Shown here piece after piece: positions 16,976 through 26,287 of a DNA stretch of 64,000 nt. The position numbers were made by a program, and so were the translations under genes. The notes below the pieces were generated by a model. The model was not told the origin of the DNA, searched no databases, and saw only the letters and a program-made list of their open reading frames with translations. Position 1 is the first letter of the stretch. The number at the start of each line of letters is the position of its first letter. Origin of the DNA: JAGWAJ01 sp965215155 (GTDB taxonomy: Bacteria > Acidobacteriota > Vicinamibacteria > Vicinamibacterales > UBA8438); assembly GCA_965215155.1 (NCBI GenBank), contig CBDCCY010000004.1:3658001-3722000 (forward strand). Direction: 5' to 3'.

Positions 16976-19900
16976 ATGAGAGCGCTTCGTTTCGTTGCCG
17001 CGGAAGCGTGGCACGAGTTCCGCGCCGCCTGCCGGGGTCCGTTCATCCCCATCGCCTTCCCCGCCCTGGCCGGCTACGTGCTGCTCGTGGTCCTCAACGC
17101 GGACTACATGCGCGACATGGGGAGTACGAACGTACCCCGCAACAGCCCCCACCTGATCTACCTGATGACGAGCGGGCAGGCGATCTGGCTGCTCTTGGCC
17201 TGGGCGTGGCTCTTCGCGCAGGCGGTGGTGCGCGACCGGTCGGCCCGCCTGCACGAGCTGGTCCTGTCGGCGCCGGTCTCGCTCCCCGCGCTGCTCGCCG
17301 GCCGCTACCTCGGCGCGCTCGCCGCCGGCTGCCTGCTCGTCGTGGCCACCAGCGTCGGCTTCCTGCTGGTCCCGATCCTCGGCGCCGTGGGCCTGCTTCC
17401 TCCCGAGGCGGTCGGGCCGGCGCCGATCTTCGCCATCGGGCACGCGCTGCTGATCCTCGCCCTGCCGTCCGCGGCCGGGGTCGGCGCGCTGTCCCTCTGT
17501 GCGGCGATCCGCACCCGAGGGCTCGCCGGCCCGTTCGCGCTCGCGGCAGTCGTCATGCTGGTGTGGATGGTGGCGATGATCGTGCTGCGGGGCGGCGACG
17601 CGAACGTGACGCTCGCCTCGTACATCGATCCGTCCGGATTCGCCGAGGTCGAGGAGCAGACCATCCACACCTGGACGCGGTCGGCGTTCTCGAGCTGACG
17701 CCGCCCCTGATCGCCAACCGCGTACTGTGGAGCGTTCCGGCGCTGATCCTGCTGGTGGTGGTCCTGCGGCGCGTCGGGCGCGAGCGGCTGGCCCTGGAGT
17801 CGGCGCTTGCCGCGGGGAGGCGGGACCGTGCCGCGGGCGGGTCCCCGGCCGAACCCACGGCTTCCGCCGGCGCTCCGCTCGGCTCCCCCGGGGCGCCGTC
17901 CTGGGTCCGGGCCGCCTGGAACGAGACGGCGTGGCACCTCGGCGTAGCGTTTCGCGGGTGGGGCACGCCCCTCGCGCTGCTGCTGCTCGCGGTGGCGGGA
18001 GTGGCGGGGACCTTCGTCAACCTCGTCATGCACGCCGACGGCCCGTTCATGGCCCGGCCCGATCTAACCGGCCCCTTCGTCATGGATTTCTTCTACCTGA
18101 TCATCGTGTTCGTCGTGGCGGCCTTCGTCGGCGTCATGGCGCGCCGGGACGACCGCACCGGCTACGGAGAGCTCGTCGACTCGACCCCCGCGCCCCTCGG
18201 CAGCCGCGTGGCGGGCCTGGCCGCGGCGGCCGCCACGGTCACCGTCCTCTTCGCGATGATGCCGGCCCTCTCCGTCTGGATCCTGACGCTCCTCAGGGCC
18301 CCGGAAGCGTTCACCCTGCTCGACCCCCTGCTCCTGTTCGGTCTGGGAGCGGCGCCGCCGCTCCTCGAGCTGGGCGCGCTGGTGCTGCTGGCCCACGCGC
18401 TGATCCGGCACACCGGGGCCGCGCACGCGGTCGGCGTCATCTGCGCGTTCGTCGTGGTCATCAACGAGCAACTGGCGGTCACCACCTATCCACCCGCCCT
18501 GGTCGGCATTCCTTACCAGGTGACCCTGGCGGAGTTCTCCGGATGGGCGCCCTGGCTGGGACCCGTGCTGACCGCCGACCTGTTCAAGCTCGCCATCGCC
18601 GCCGTCATCGTCGCGTTCGCATGGGTCGCCTGGCCCCGCGGCACGGCGCTCACCGTGCCTCTCCGCTGGCGGGCCGGAGGGGGCAGGCTCGCCGGCGGCG
18701 CGGGTGCGATGGTCGCGGCCGCCGTCCTGCTGGCGTTCGGGACGCACCGCGTGCTGCACGAGCAGCTCGTGACCGGCGGTTATGAGACGGCCGAGGCGGA
18801 AGTCGCCGACGATGCCGCGTGGGAGAGCCGCTGGTGGAGCGGGGCGGCGCCCTTCCGGGTGGCCGGCGGGGAAGTGACGGTCGAGATCGATCCGGCCGAG
18901 CGGCGCGCGGCCGTCCGCTGGCGGCTCGACGGCGTGCGTTCGAGCGCCGGGGAGTTGCACGGCTCGCTGCCGGACGGCGCCGAGATACGCAGCTCCGCCG
19001 TGAACGGTCGCGAGGCCGTGGTGACGGTCGCGTTCGACCACTTTGCGCTGCCTCTCGACACCTGCGCTCCGGTGGCGGCCGCGGGGGAGAGCGCGGAGTC
19101 CGCCGCCGACGCGCGGGAACCGTCGGCGCCGGGTCGCGAGCCCCCGGGCTCCGCGGACGAGGGCTGCACGGTGGAGTTGGAGCTGGTCGTACGCAGTGAG
19201 GGATGGTCGGCCGGCGGGGAGATGCCCTGGGTGCACCCCTCCGGCGTCTGGCTCCGCGCCGGCGACGTGCTGCCCGCGCTCGGGCACGACCCCGACCGGC
19301 TGCTGCGCGCGCCTCAGGAACGGCGGCTCCACGGTCTGGACCCCGCCCCCGGTGACGCTGCGGCGGGCGCGGTGGCGCCGGCGGGCGCGGTGGCGCCGGC
19401 GGGGGACTGGCGCTGGACCGTGACGTTCGCCGGGGAGGGCGGCGGCACCCATCGTTCGGCGGGGACCCGGACCGCGGCGTCGGGGCGCTCCGGCGGGCCT
19501 CTGGACTTCGCCTTCGCGTGGTGGCCGGGCACGCCCGTCGAGACCCGCCGCGACGGCCTGATCGCCTTGCACGGGGCGGAGCGGACGCGCGACGCAGGGG
19601 GCGTTCTCGACGACGTGGCGGCAATGCGCGCCTGCGTCGCGGCGACCCTCGGCCGCGCGCCGGCGGTCGGAACGGTGCTGCAGGCGCCGCGCGAGCGCGG
19701 CGAGACGGCCCTCTACGGCGACCTGCTCTGGTTGCCGGAGCACGAGGGATGGGACATCGCGGGAGCGGGCTACGGCCGCTGGCTGCGCCGCGCGACGATC
19801 GCGTCCGCCCTGGCCTCGCGCCAGCTCGCGGCCGCCGCCGACCTGCGGAAGGAGCCCGGGGAGAACTGGCTGCGAGTCGGCGTCCCGGGCTGGGTGGGCC

Positions 19901-20475
19901 TCGAGTGCGTGCGGCAGGAGGACGGCGCCGATGCCTGGCGGGCCCTGCAGGCCCGCGCCAGCGACCGGGTCGTCGAGGCGTTCGCCGCGCTCGAGACTCC
20001 CGCCGTCGGCGTCGCGTCCGCCGGCGACGCGCCCTGGGTGCGGCACTACACGCCGCTGGCCACGGTCGGGTGGGTCGAGGCGGTGGGCACCGCCGACGCC
20101 GCGAGCGCCATCCGGGCGGTCGCGACCGGTGTGCGCAGCGGCGCGACGCTGGCCGACGCCCTGGCCGGCGTGGTCGGCGCCGACGCCGCCGCGGCTCTGC
20201 TGGGGCCGCCGGCGGCGTCGGACCTGCTGGTCGAGGAGGCGGAGCGGACCCTCGACATCGCCGGGCAACGCTGGACCTGGCGGGATGGGGGCTGGGAGCC
20301 GGTAGCCGCGTCCATTCACGCGACCCAGCGCTTCGACGGCGACGGCGGCAGACGGCGGATCGGTCCGTTCCCGACGACGGTCGATCCGGGCGAGCCGTTC
20401 ATGTTGATTGACGCCCGGCCGTCCTTCGAACGGTCGCCGTCCGACAACGCCTGGCGCGGCGATGGCGATGACTGA
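16976..20475 (+). pseudogene. ABC-2 permease / M1-like domain fusion (copy B), frameshifted
   Basis: Same architecture as copy A and closest to it in the membrane half. ATG 16976 with GAGGAG upstream. The first frame is interrupted by TGA at 17696-17698 after EEQTIHTWTRSAFSS. Compared with copies A and C, 13 bases are missing between the Trp codon (17672-17674) and GTCGGC (17680), which shifts the frame; the rest (…LELTPPLIANRVLW to the stop at 20475) is intact in another frame. The product would be an N-terminal 240-residue fragment plus an untranslated or separately started remainder. The M1-like domain also lacks HExxH (TIASALASRQL). Either natural decay or a local assembly error. Confidence 0.8.
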
Positions 20476-20527
20476 GGAAGACCGACGCGACCGGGCTCGG
20501 GTGCACGGACGCCGGAGGGCGGTCGAC

Positions 20528-23500
20528 ATGAAGGTGCTTCGCTTCGTGGCTACGGAGGCATGGCAGGAACTCCGCGCCGGCTGCCGGGGCCCGCTCATCC
20601 CCGTCGTGTTCGTGGGGTTGGTCGCCTACATGCTGCTGATGCTGGCGAACGCGGAGATCGTGCGCAGCTTCGGGGCCACCGGCGTCCCGCGCAACAGCCC
20701 GCAACTGGTCTACATGGTGATGACGGCGCAGGCGTTCTGGGTGCTGTTCATCTGGGCCTGGGTCTTCGGGCAGGCCGTTCTGCGCGACCGGACGGCCCGC
20801 CTGCACGAGCTGATGCTGTCGGCGCCGGTCTCGCTGCCGCTGCTCCTGCTGGGCCGCTACCTCGGTGCGGCGGCGCTCGGCTGCGTGCTCGCGTCGTCCA
20901 CGGTGCTCGCGTTCCTGCTGGTCCCCCTCGCCTACGCCCTCGGCCTCCTGCCCCCCGACACGGCCGGGCCTGCCCCCTACCTCGCGCTCGGCCACTCGCT
21001 GCTCGTCTTCACCGTGCCTTCGGCCCTGGGGAGCGGCGCGCTGTTCGTCTGCGCCGCGATCCGGGCGCGGTCGATGGCCGGGCCGTTCGTGGTTGCCGCG
21101 GGGATGCTGCTGTTCTCGATGGTGTCGATGGTGGTGTTCCGAGGCGGCGACGTGAATCCTGCCGTGGCGACGATGCTGGATCCGTCCGCGCAGGCCGAGG
21201 TCGAGGAGCAGACGGATCGCTGGACTCCCCTCCAGAAGCGAACGGGCGTCCTCGCCATGAGCCTGCCTCTGGTCGCCAACCGCGTGATCTGGACACTCCC
21301 GCCGCTACTGCTGCTGGGTGTCGTGCTGCGGCGGCTCGACCGGGAACGGCTGGTGCTGGAACGGGCGCCCGCCGTCGCCCAGCCCGACCGCGCCGCCGCC
21401 GAACCGGCCGCCGGCTTCGCGCATTCCGGCGCGCCGCTCGGCCCTCCCGCGCGGCCGTCCTGGGTGCGGGCCGCGTGGTACGAAGCCGTGTGGCATCTCG
21501 CGCTCTCCTGCCGGGGGTGGGGCTTCCGGCTCACGCTGGGCGTGGTGGTGCTCATCAACGTCGGCAGCTCGTTCGTCAACACGGTTCTGCACGCCGACGG
21601 TCCCCTGGTTCCCAGGCCGGACCTGATTCAGCCCATGCTGGGTCAGATGTACTACGTGACGGTCGTCGTCCTGGTGGCCGCCGTCGTGGGCATCCTGGTG
21701 CGCCGGGACGACCGCCCCGGCTACGGGGAGATCGCCGATGCCGCGCCTGCGCCGCTCGGGAGCCGGGTAGCGGGCAGAGCCCTGGCCGCGGCGGCCGTCA
21801 CCATCGTCCTGGCCCTGGTGCCCGTCGTCGCCGTGTGGACGGTGTCGGCGCTCGCGGCCCCGGAGGCGTTCAGCCTGCTCGACCCGCTGCTCTTCTTTGG
21901 CGTCGTCGCCTCGCCGTCCCTGCTGGAGTTGTGCGCCCTCGTGGTGCTGGCCCACGCCCTGCTGCGCCATGCCGGAACGGCCTATGCGGTCGGCATCCTC
22001 TGTGGGTTCGTGATGGGGACCAACCACCAGATGGGAGTCGTCTCCTACCCGCCGGCCGAGGTCGGCATCCCGCCGCATCTCGCCCTCTCCGAGTTCACGG
22101 GGTGGTCGCCGTGGCTGGGCTACGTGATGACGGCCAACCTGTTCAAGCTGGCCCTCGCGGTCGGGATCGTGGCGCTGGCGTGGTTGGCCTGGCCCCGCGG
22201 GACCGCGCTCACGGCGCCGCTCCGCTGGCGGGCCGGCCTCGGCCGGGCCGCCAGCGGAGCCGGGGCGCTTGCCGCGGCGGCCGTGGTGCTGGCCGCAGGA
22301 ATCAACAGCGTGCTGCACGAGCAGCTCGTGACCGTGGGCGGTCATCGGTCGGCGGAGGAGCAGGCGGCGGCCGACGCAGCGTGGGAGACCCGCTGGTGGG
22401 CGGAGGCCGCGCCCCTCCGGCTGGCCGGCGGAGCCGTCGAAGTCGTCGTCGACCCCGGCGCGCGGCTCGCGACCGCCCGCTGGCGGCTCGACGGCGTGCG
22501 GTCGGCCTCGGGCGTACTGCACGGCTCGCTTCCTCCCGGGTCCTCCGACCCGCGCGCCGCCGTCGATGGCCGGGAGGCGGCCGTGACCGTGGCGTTCGAC
22601 CACTTCTCCGTGCCCCTCGGCGCGTGCGGCGCGGATCCGGGGGCACGGGAGCTCCACGGCGCCGACTCCCGCGCGCAGGGCTGCACGGTCGAGCTGGACG
22701 TGGAGGTTCGTGGTGCGGGCTGGTCGGCCTCGGGAGAGACCCCGTGGCTGTACCCCGTCGGCGTGTGGCTCCGCGCCGGGGACCTTCTGCCGACGCTCGG
22801 CCACGATTCCGACCGGCTGCTCCGCGCGCCCCGGGAACGCCGCGACCACGGGCTGTACACGAGCCCGGCCGATGTCGCTCCGGCCGCGCTGGCGCCCGTG
22901 GCCGGCGTCGCCCCGGCGGGGGACTGGCGCTGGCGCGTCCGCTTTGCGGACGGCAACGGAGACACGAGCGAGAGCGCAGGTGCGCAGACTGCCACGGAAG
23001 GCGACACACAGGGGCCGCTGGACTTCGCCGCCGTGTGGTGGCCTGACGCGCCGGTGGAGACGCGCCGTGGCGGCCTCGTCGCCCTCCACGGACCGAGCCG
23101 CACGGGCGATGCGGCGGGTGTTCTCGCCGACGTGACGGCGATGCGGGACTGCGTCGCGTCGGCGCTGGGCGGGGCACCCGAGGTCGGCGGCGTCGTGCAG
23201 GCGCCGCGCCGGCGGGGCGAGACCGCGCTCCACGGCGAGCTGCTGTGGCTGCCGGAGGACGCGGGGTGGGACATCGCCGGTGAGGGTTTCGGGCGGTGGA
23301 ACCGGCGGGCGACCATCGCCGCCGCCATCGCCGCGGCCCGCGTCACGCGACGCTCCGCCCTGCGCCGCGAGCCGGGAGCGGAATGGCTGCGGGTCGGGGT
23401 CCCCGGCTGGGTCGGCCTGGAGTGCGTCCGCCGGGAGGACGGCGCCGAAGCCTGGCTGGCGTTGCTGACCCGCGGCGGCGATCACGTCGTCGAGGCGTTC

Positions 23501-23995
23501 GGTACCCTCGACGCCCCGGCCGTCAGCGTCGCGACGGCGGGCGACGCAACGTGGGTGCAGGAGTACACGCCGCTGGCCACGGTGGGCTGGGTGGAGGCCC
23601 TGGGCCCCGCACAGGCGGCGGGCGCCGTCCGGGCGGTCGTCGCGGACGTGCGCGCGGGGAGGCCGCTCGCCGAAGCGCTGGCGGAGGCCGCCGGCGAGGA
23701 AGCCGCCGAGGTGCTCCTCGGGGCTCCCGCTTCCTCGGACGTTCTCGTCGAGCGGGCCGAGCGGACCCTGGACGTCGTCGGAAGCCGCTGGCGCTGGCGC
23801 GACGGCGGCTGGGAGCCGGTCGCCGAGTCCATCCACGTGACGCAGCGTTTCGAGGACGGACGCGGCGACCGGCGGAGAATCGGCCCCGTGCCGACGACGG
23901 TCGACCCCGACGCGCCGTTCACGCTGATCGATGCCTGGCCCTCGTTCGAGCGGACGCCGGCCGACAACGTCTGGCGCGGCGGTGGCGATGACTGA
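20528..23995 (+). CDS. ABC-2 permease fused to a zinc-site-less M1-aminopeptidase-like domain (copy C)
   Basis: 1155 residues from ATG 20528. Two ABC-2-like membrane halves (about 1-255 and 315-590), then the extracytoplasmic domain to the C-terminus. It is the most divergent of the three in the membrane part (MKVLRFVATEAWQELRAGCR versus copies A and B), but its last ~60 codons match copy A almost base for base. The zinc-motif position reads TIAAAIAAARV (about residue 930). Intact and in one frame. Spacers A-B and B-C share GACGCGACCGGGC, indicating whole-unit duplication. Without a cis ATPase it would need one encoded elsewhere. Confidence 0.8.
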   Translation: MKVLRFVATEAWQELRAGCRGPLIPVVFVGLVAYMLLMLANAEIVRSFGATGVPRNSPQLVYMVMTAQAFWVLFIWAWVFGQAVLRDRTARLHELMLSAPVSLPLLLLGRYLGAAALGCVLASSTVLAFLLVPLAYALGLLPPDTAGPAPYLALGHSLLVFTVPSALGSGALFVCAAIRARSMAGPFVVAAGMLLFSMVSMVVFRGGDVNPAVATMLDPSAQAEVEEQTDRWTPLQKRTGVLAMSLPLVANRVIWTLPPLLLLGVVLRRLDRERLVLERAPAVAQPDRAAAEPAAGFAHSGAPLGPPARPSWVRAAWYEAVWHLALSCRGWGFRLTLGVVVLINVGSSFVNTVLHADGPLVPRPDLIQPMLGQMYYVTVVVLVAAVVGILVRRDDRPGYGEIADAAPAPLGSRVAGRALAAAAVTIVLALVPVVAVWTVSALAAPEAFSLLDPLLFFGVVASPSLLELCALVVLAHALLRHAGTAYAVGILCGFVMGTNHQMGVVSYPPAEVGIPPHLALSEFTGWSPWLGYVMTANLFKLALAVGIVALAWLAWPRGTALTAPLRWRAGLGRAASGAGALAAAAVVLAAGINSVLHEQLVTVGGHRSAEEQAAADAAWETRWWAEAAPLRLAGGAVEVVVDPGARLATARWRLDGVRSASGVLHGSLPPGSSDPRAAVDGREAAVTVAFDHFSVPLGACGADPGARELHGADSRAQGCTVELDVEVRGAGWSASGETPWLYPVGVWLRAGDLLPTLGHDSDRLLRAPRERRDHGLYTSPADVAPAALAPVAGVAPAGDWRWRVRFADGNGDTSESAGAQTATEGDTQGPLDFAAVWWPDAPVETRRGGLVALHGPSRTGDAAGVLADVTAMRDCVASALGGAPEVGGVVQAPRRRGETALHGELLWLPEDAGWDIAGEGFGRWNRRATIAAAIAAARVTRRSALRREPGAEWLRVGVPGWVGLECVRREDGAEAWLALLTRGGDHVVEAFGTLDAPAVSVATAGDATWVQEYTPLATVGWVEALGPAQAAGAVRAVVADVRAGRPLAEALAEAAGEEAAEVLLGAPASSDVLVERAERTLDVVGSRWRWRDGGWEPVAESIHVTQRFEDGRGDRRRIGPVPTTVDPDAPFTLIDAWPSFERTPADNVWRGGGDD

Positions 23996-24118
23996 CGCCG
24001 CGGCGCGACTCGATCTCGATGACGATCTCGCTGGACGAGGCGACGCCAGTGCTGCAGGCGGTCCTGAGGGAACTGATGAAGGCGGACATGGCCAGCATCG
24101 TCGGGTGCGACTGGGTAG

Positions 24119-24158
24119 TCGGCTGATAGGCTGGGCGATGTCAGCCTATCAGCCGACC
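24119..24158. terminator. Perfect 16-base-pair hairpin between copy C and tRNA-Ala
   Basis: GTCGGCTGATAGGCTG (24119-24134) and CAGCCTATCAGCCGAC (24143-24158) pair perfectly around an 8-base loop. It lies 123 bases after the copy C stop on the plus strand and 28 bases beyond the 3' end of the minus-strand tRNA, so it could serve as a two-way terminator. The plus-side tail CTTTGGTTTC is only weakly T rich and the minus side has no T run, so factor-independent termination is uncertain. Confidence 0.55.
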
Positions 24159-24186
24159 TTTGGTTTCAACAACTTGCAGGGATTGA

Positions 24187-24262
24187 TGGTGGACCGCATG
24201 GGATTCGAACCCACGACCTCTGCGTTGCGAACGCAGCGCTCTCCCAGCTGAGCTAGCGGCCC
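24187..24262 (-). tRNA. tRNA-Ala (anticodon CGC)
   Basis: 76 nucleotides with encoded CCA. Acceptor GGGCCGC/GCGGTCC with the G3-U70 wobble pair that defines alanine tRNAs, D arm GCTCAGCTGGGAGAGC, anticodon stem CTGCG/CGCAG with loop TTCGCAA (anticodon CGC, codon GCG), T arm with GTTCGAATC. Discriminator A. A TATACA about 60 bases upstream (24322-24327, minus) may be the -10 element, but I see no matching -35. Confidence 0.95.
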
Positions 24263-24389
24263 GTCCGTGGGGGTGGCGAGTGCCGCGGGTGCGGTTCGCG
24301 CTCCGCCCGGCGACCCACCATTGTATACCGGCTCGCGTACTCCGGCCCGCGTCCGCCCGGCGGGCGGGGGTGCGGCGAACTCCGTCCCG

Positions 24390-25580
24390 TCAGGCCGGGT
24401 CCTCCAGGAGGTCCAGGTACTTCAACGCCCCGCCGGTGTTGAAGAGCACGACGCGATCGGAGGGCGCGATCGTGCCCTGGGCCAGCAGGGCGCGCAGGGC
24501 AACGAGCGTCGCACCGCCTTCGGGAGCGGCGCTGAGGCCCTCGGCGGCGCCGATCTCGCGCATGGCGGCCACCATCGCGTCGTCGCTCACGGCGACGGCC
24601 GCCCCGCCGCTCTCGCGGAGGGCGCGCAGGATCAGGAAGTCTCCGATGGCGCGCGGGACGCGCAGGCCGTCCGCCGCCGTCCTCGCACCCTCCCAGGGCT
24701 CGGCGCGGTCGGCACCGGCGTGGAAGGCGCGCACGATGGGTGCGCAGCCCTCCGCCTGCACGCTCACCATCCGCGGGCGGCGGGCCCCGGCCGGCATCCA
24801 GCCGAGACCTTCGAGCTCCGCGCACGCCTTCCACATGCCGACGATTCCGGTGCCGCCCCCGGTGGGGTAGATCATCCAGTCGGGCCACTCCCAGCCGAGC
24901 TGCTCCGCCACCTCGTAGGCCATCGTCTTCTTGCCCTCGACGCGGTACGGCTCCTTGAGGGTCGAGACGTCGTACCAGCCTCGCTCGGCACCGGCCTCCG
25001 CCGCGACGCGCCCTGCGTCCGTGATCAGCCCGTCGACCAGCGTGACGTCGGCTCCGTAGAGCTCGCATTCCCGCACGAAGGGCGGCTTGACGTCGCGCGG
25101 CATGAAGACCCTGGCCGCCAGCCCGGCGCACGCGGCGTAGGCGGCCAGCGCGTTCGCGGCGTTGCCGGCGGAGGGGACGGAGACCGTCTCCGCGCCGAGC
25201 CTGCGCGCCACGGTTACGGCGGCCGAGAGACCGCGCGCCTTGAAGGAGTCGGTCGGGTTCGCCGACTCGTCCTTGATGTAGAGGCGGTCGAGGCCCAGCG
25301 CCGCGCCGAGCCGCCGGGCCCGGACGAGCGGCGTGCAGCCCTCGCCCAACGACACCGGCCCGAGGTCCCCGCCGGGCGGGAGCACCTCCTGGAAACGCCA
25401 CATCGTCCGCGGCCGCCCGACGAGGGACGAGCGGTCCCAGGTCCGGGCCGCGGCGGAGAGATCGTACTGCGCCAGGAGCGGCATCCCGCACGCGGTACAG
25501 AGGTGCTGCACGCGGTCCGGCTCGAACGGCCCCGCGCCGCACGTCGCGGCGCAGGTTAGGGAGGAGAGCGTCGACGTCAT
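24390..25580 (-). CDS. Threonine synthase-like PLP enzyme (copy 2)
   Basis: 396 residues, fold type II PLP family. N-terminal Cys-rich segment (C9, C13, C28, C31 region: LTCAATCG ... LCTACG), substrate loop LGEGCTPLV, PLP lysine in PTDSFKARGL, SAGNAANALAAYAA as the cofactor-contact loop, PTGGGTGIVG as phosphate loop and FNTGGALKYLDLL at the end. These fit the threonine synthase group that includes archaeal and actinobacterial enzymes; a related dehydratase or synthase specificity cannot be excluded. ATG at 25580. Placed downstream of frr on the same strand but 102 bases apart. Confidence 0.8.
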   Translation of the reverse strand: MTSTLSSLTCAATCGAGPFEPDRVQHLCTACGMPLLAQYDLSAAARTWDRSSLVGRPRTMWRFQEVLPPGGDLGPVSLGEGCTPLVRARRLGAALGLDRLYIKDESANPTDSFKARGLSAAVTVARRLGAETVSVPSAGNAANALAAYAACAGLAARVFMPRDVKPPFVRECELYGADVTLVDGLITDAGRVAAEAGAERGWYDVSTLKEPYRVEGKKTMAYEVAEQLGWEWPDWMIYPTGGGTGIVGMWKACAELEGLGWMPAGARRPRMVSVQAEGCAPIVRAFHAGADRAEPWEGARTAADGLRVPRAIGDFLILRALRESGGAAVAVSDDAMVAAMREIGAAEGLSAAPEGGATLVALRALLAQGTIAPSDRVVLFNTGGALKYLDLLEDPA

Positions 25581-25682
25581 GCGCGGTGTCTGCGCCGTCC
25601 GCCGGCAGGGCGGCGCGGCGAACGATCAGGAGTTGCGCGCAGGGGCCTCGCCCGAGGCCCGGCGCGACCGGAACGCAGCGCG

Positions 25683-26252
25683 TCAGCGGCGCAGCAGATC
25701 GTCGTCCTTGGCGTTCTGCAACCCGTCGATGGACCGGATGTGCTCGTCCGTCAGCGACTGGATGCCGTCGAGGGCGCGGCGTTCGTCGTCCTCGGACAGC
25801 TCGTGGTTCCTCAGCAGCTTCTTCAGCGCGTCGTTCGCGTCCCGGCGCACCTGCCGCACGGCGGTGCGGCCCTCTTCGGCCAGCTTGTGCACGAGGCGGG
25901 ACATTTCCTGGCGCCGTTCGTCGGTCAGCGCCGGAATCGGGATCCGGATCACGCGCCCGTCGTTGCTCGGGTTGAGGCCGAGGTTGGCACTCTGGATGCC
26001 CCGCTCGATGGCTCCGATCTGTGACGCATCGAACGGCTCGGCAACGATCAGCGTCGGCTCGGGCACCTTGAGGCCCGCCACCTGGTTGAGCGGCAACCGC
26101 GTGCCGTAGACCTCGACCTGCACGGAATCGAGCAGATTCACCGAGGCGCGTCCCGTGCGCACGCCGGAGAGCTCGCGCCGCAGGTGCTCCACCGCTCCGT
26201 CCATGCGCCGTTCGGCTTCGGCGTGGGCCGAGTCCGCATCAGTGACGTTCAT
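25683..26252 (-). CDS. frr: Ribosome recycling factor
   Basis: 189 residues, the usual length. Splits post-termination ribosomes together with EF-G. The helical-bundle signatures ELSGVRTGRASVNLLD and the Arg-rich DERRQEMSRLVHKLAEEGRTAVRQVRRDAND are unmistakable. It follows pyrH by 35 bases in the translation cluster rplM-rpsI-rpsB-tsf-pyrH-frr, a very common order. Confidence 0.97.
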   Translation of the reverse strand: MNVTDADSAHAEAERRMDGAVEHLRRELSGVRTGRASVNLLDSVQVEVYGTRLPLNQVAGLKVPEPTLIVAEPFDASQIGAIERGIQSANLGLNPSNDGRVIRIPIPALTDERRQEMSRLVHKLAEEGRTAVRQVRRDANDALKKLLRNHELSEDDERRALDGIQSLTDEHIRSIDGLQNAKDDDLLRR

Positions 26253-26287
26253 CGACGCTCCCTCCGCCGCGGCGCCCGAGCTCGAGC

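Noticed and set aside
23931..24251. Plus-strand frame of 106 codons ending MGFEPTTSALRTQRSPS
   Set aside because: This is the well-known artefact of translating the antisense of a tRNA gene; the bases belong to tRNA-Ala(CGC) and its hairpin.
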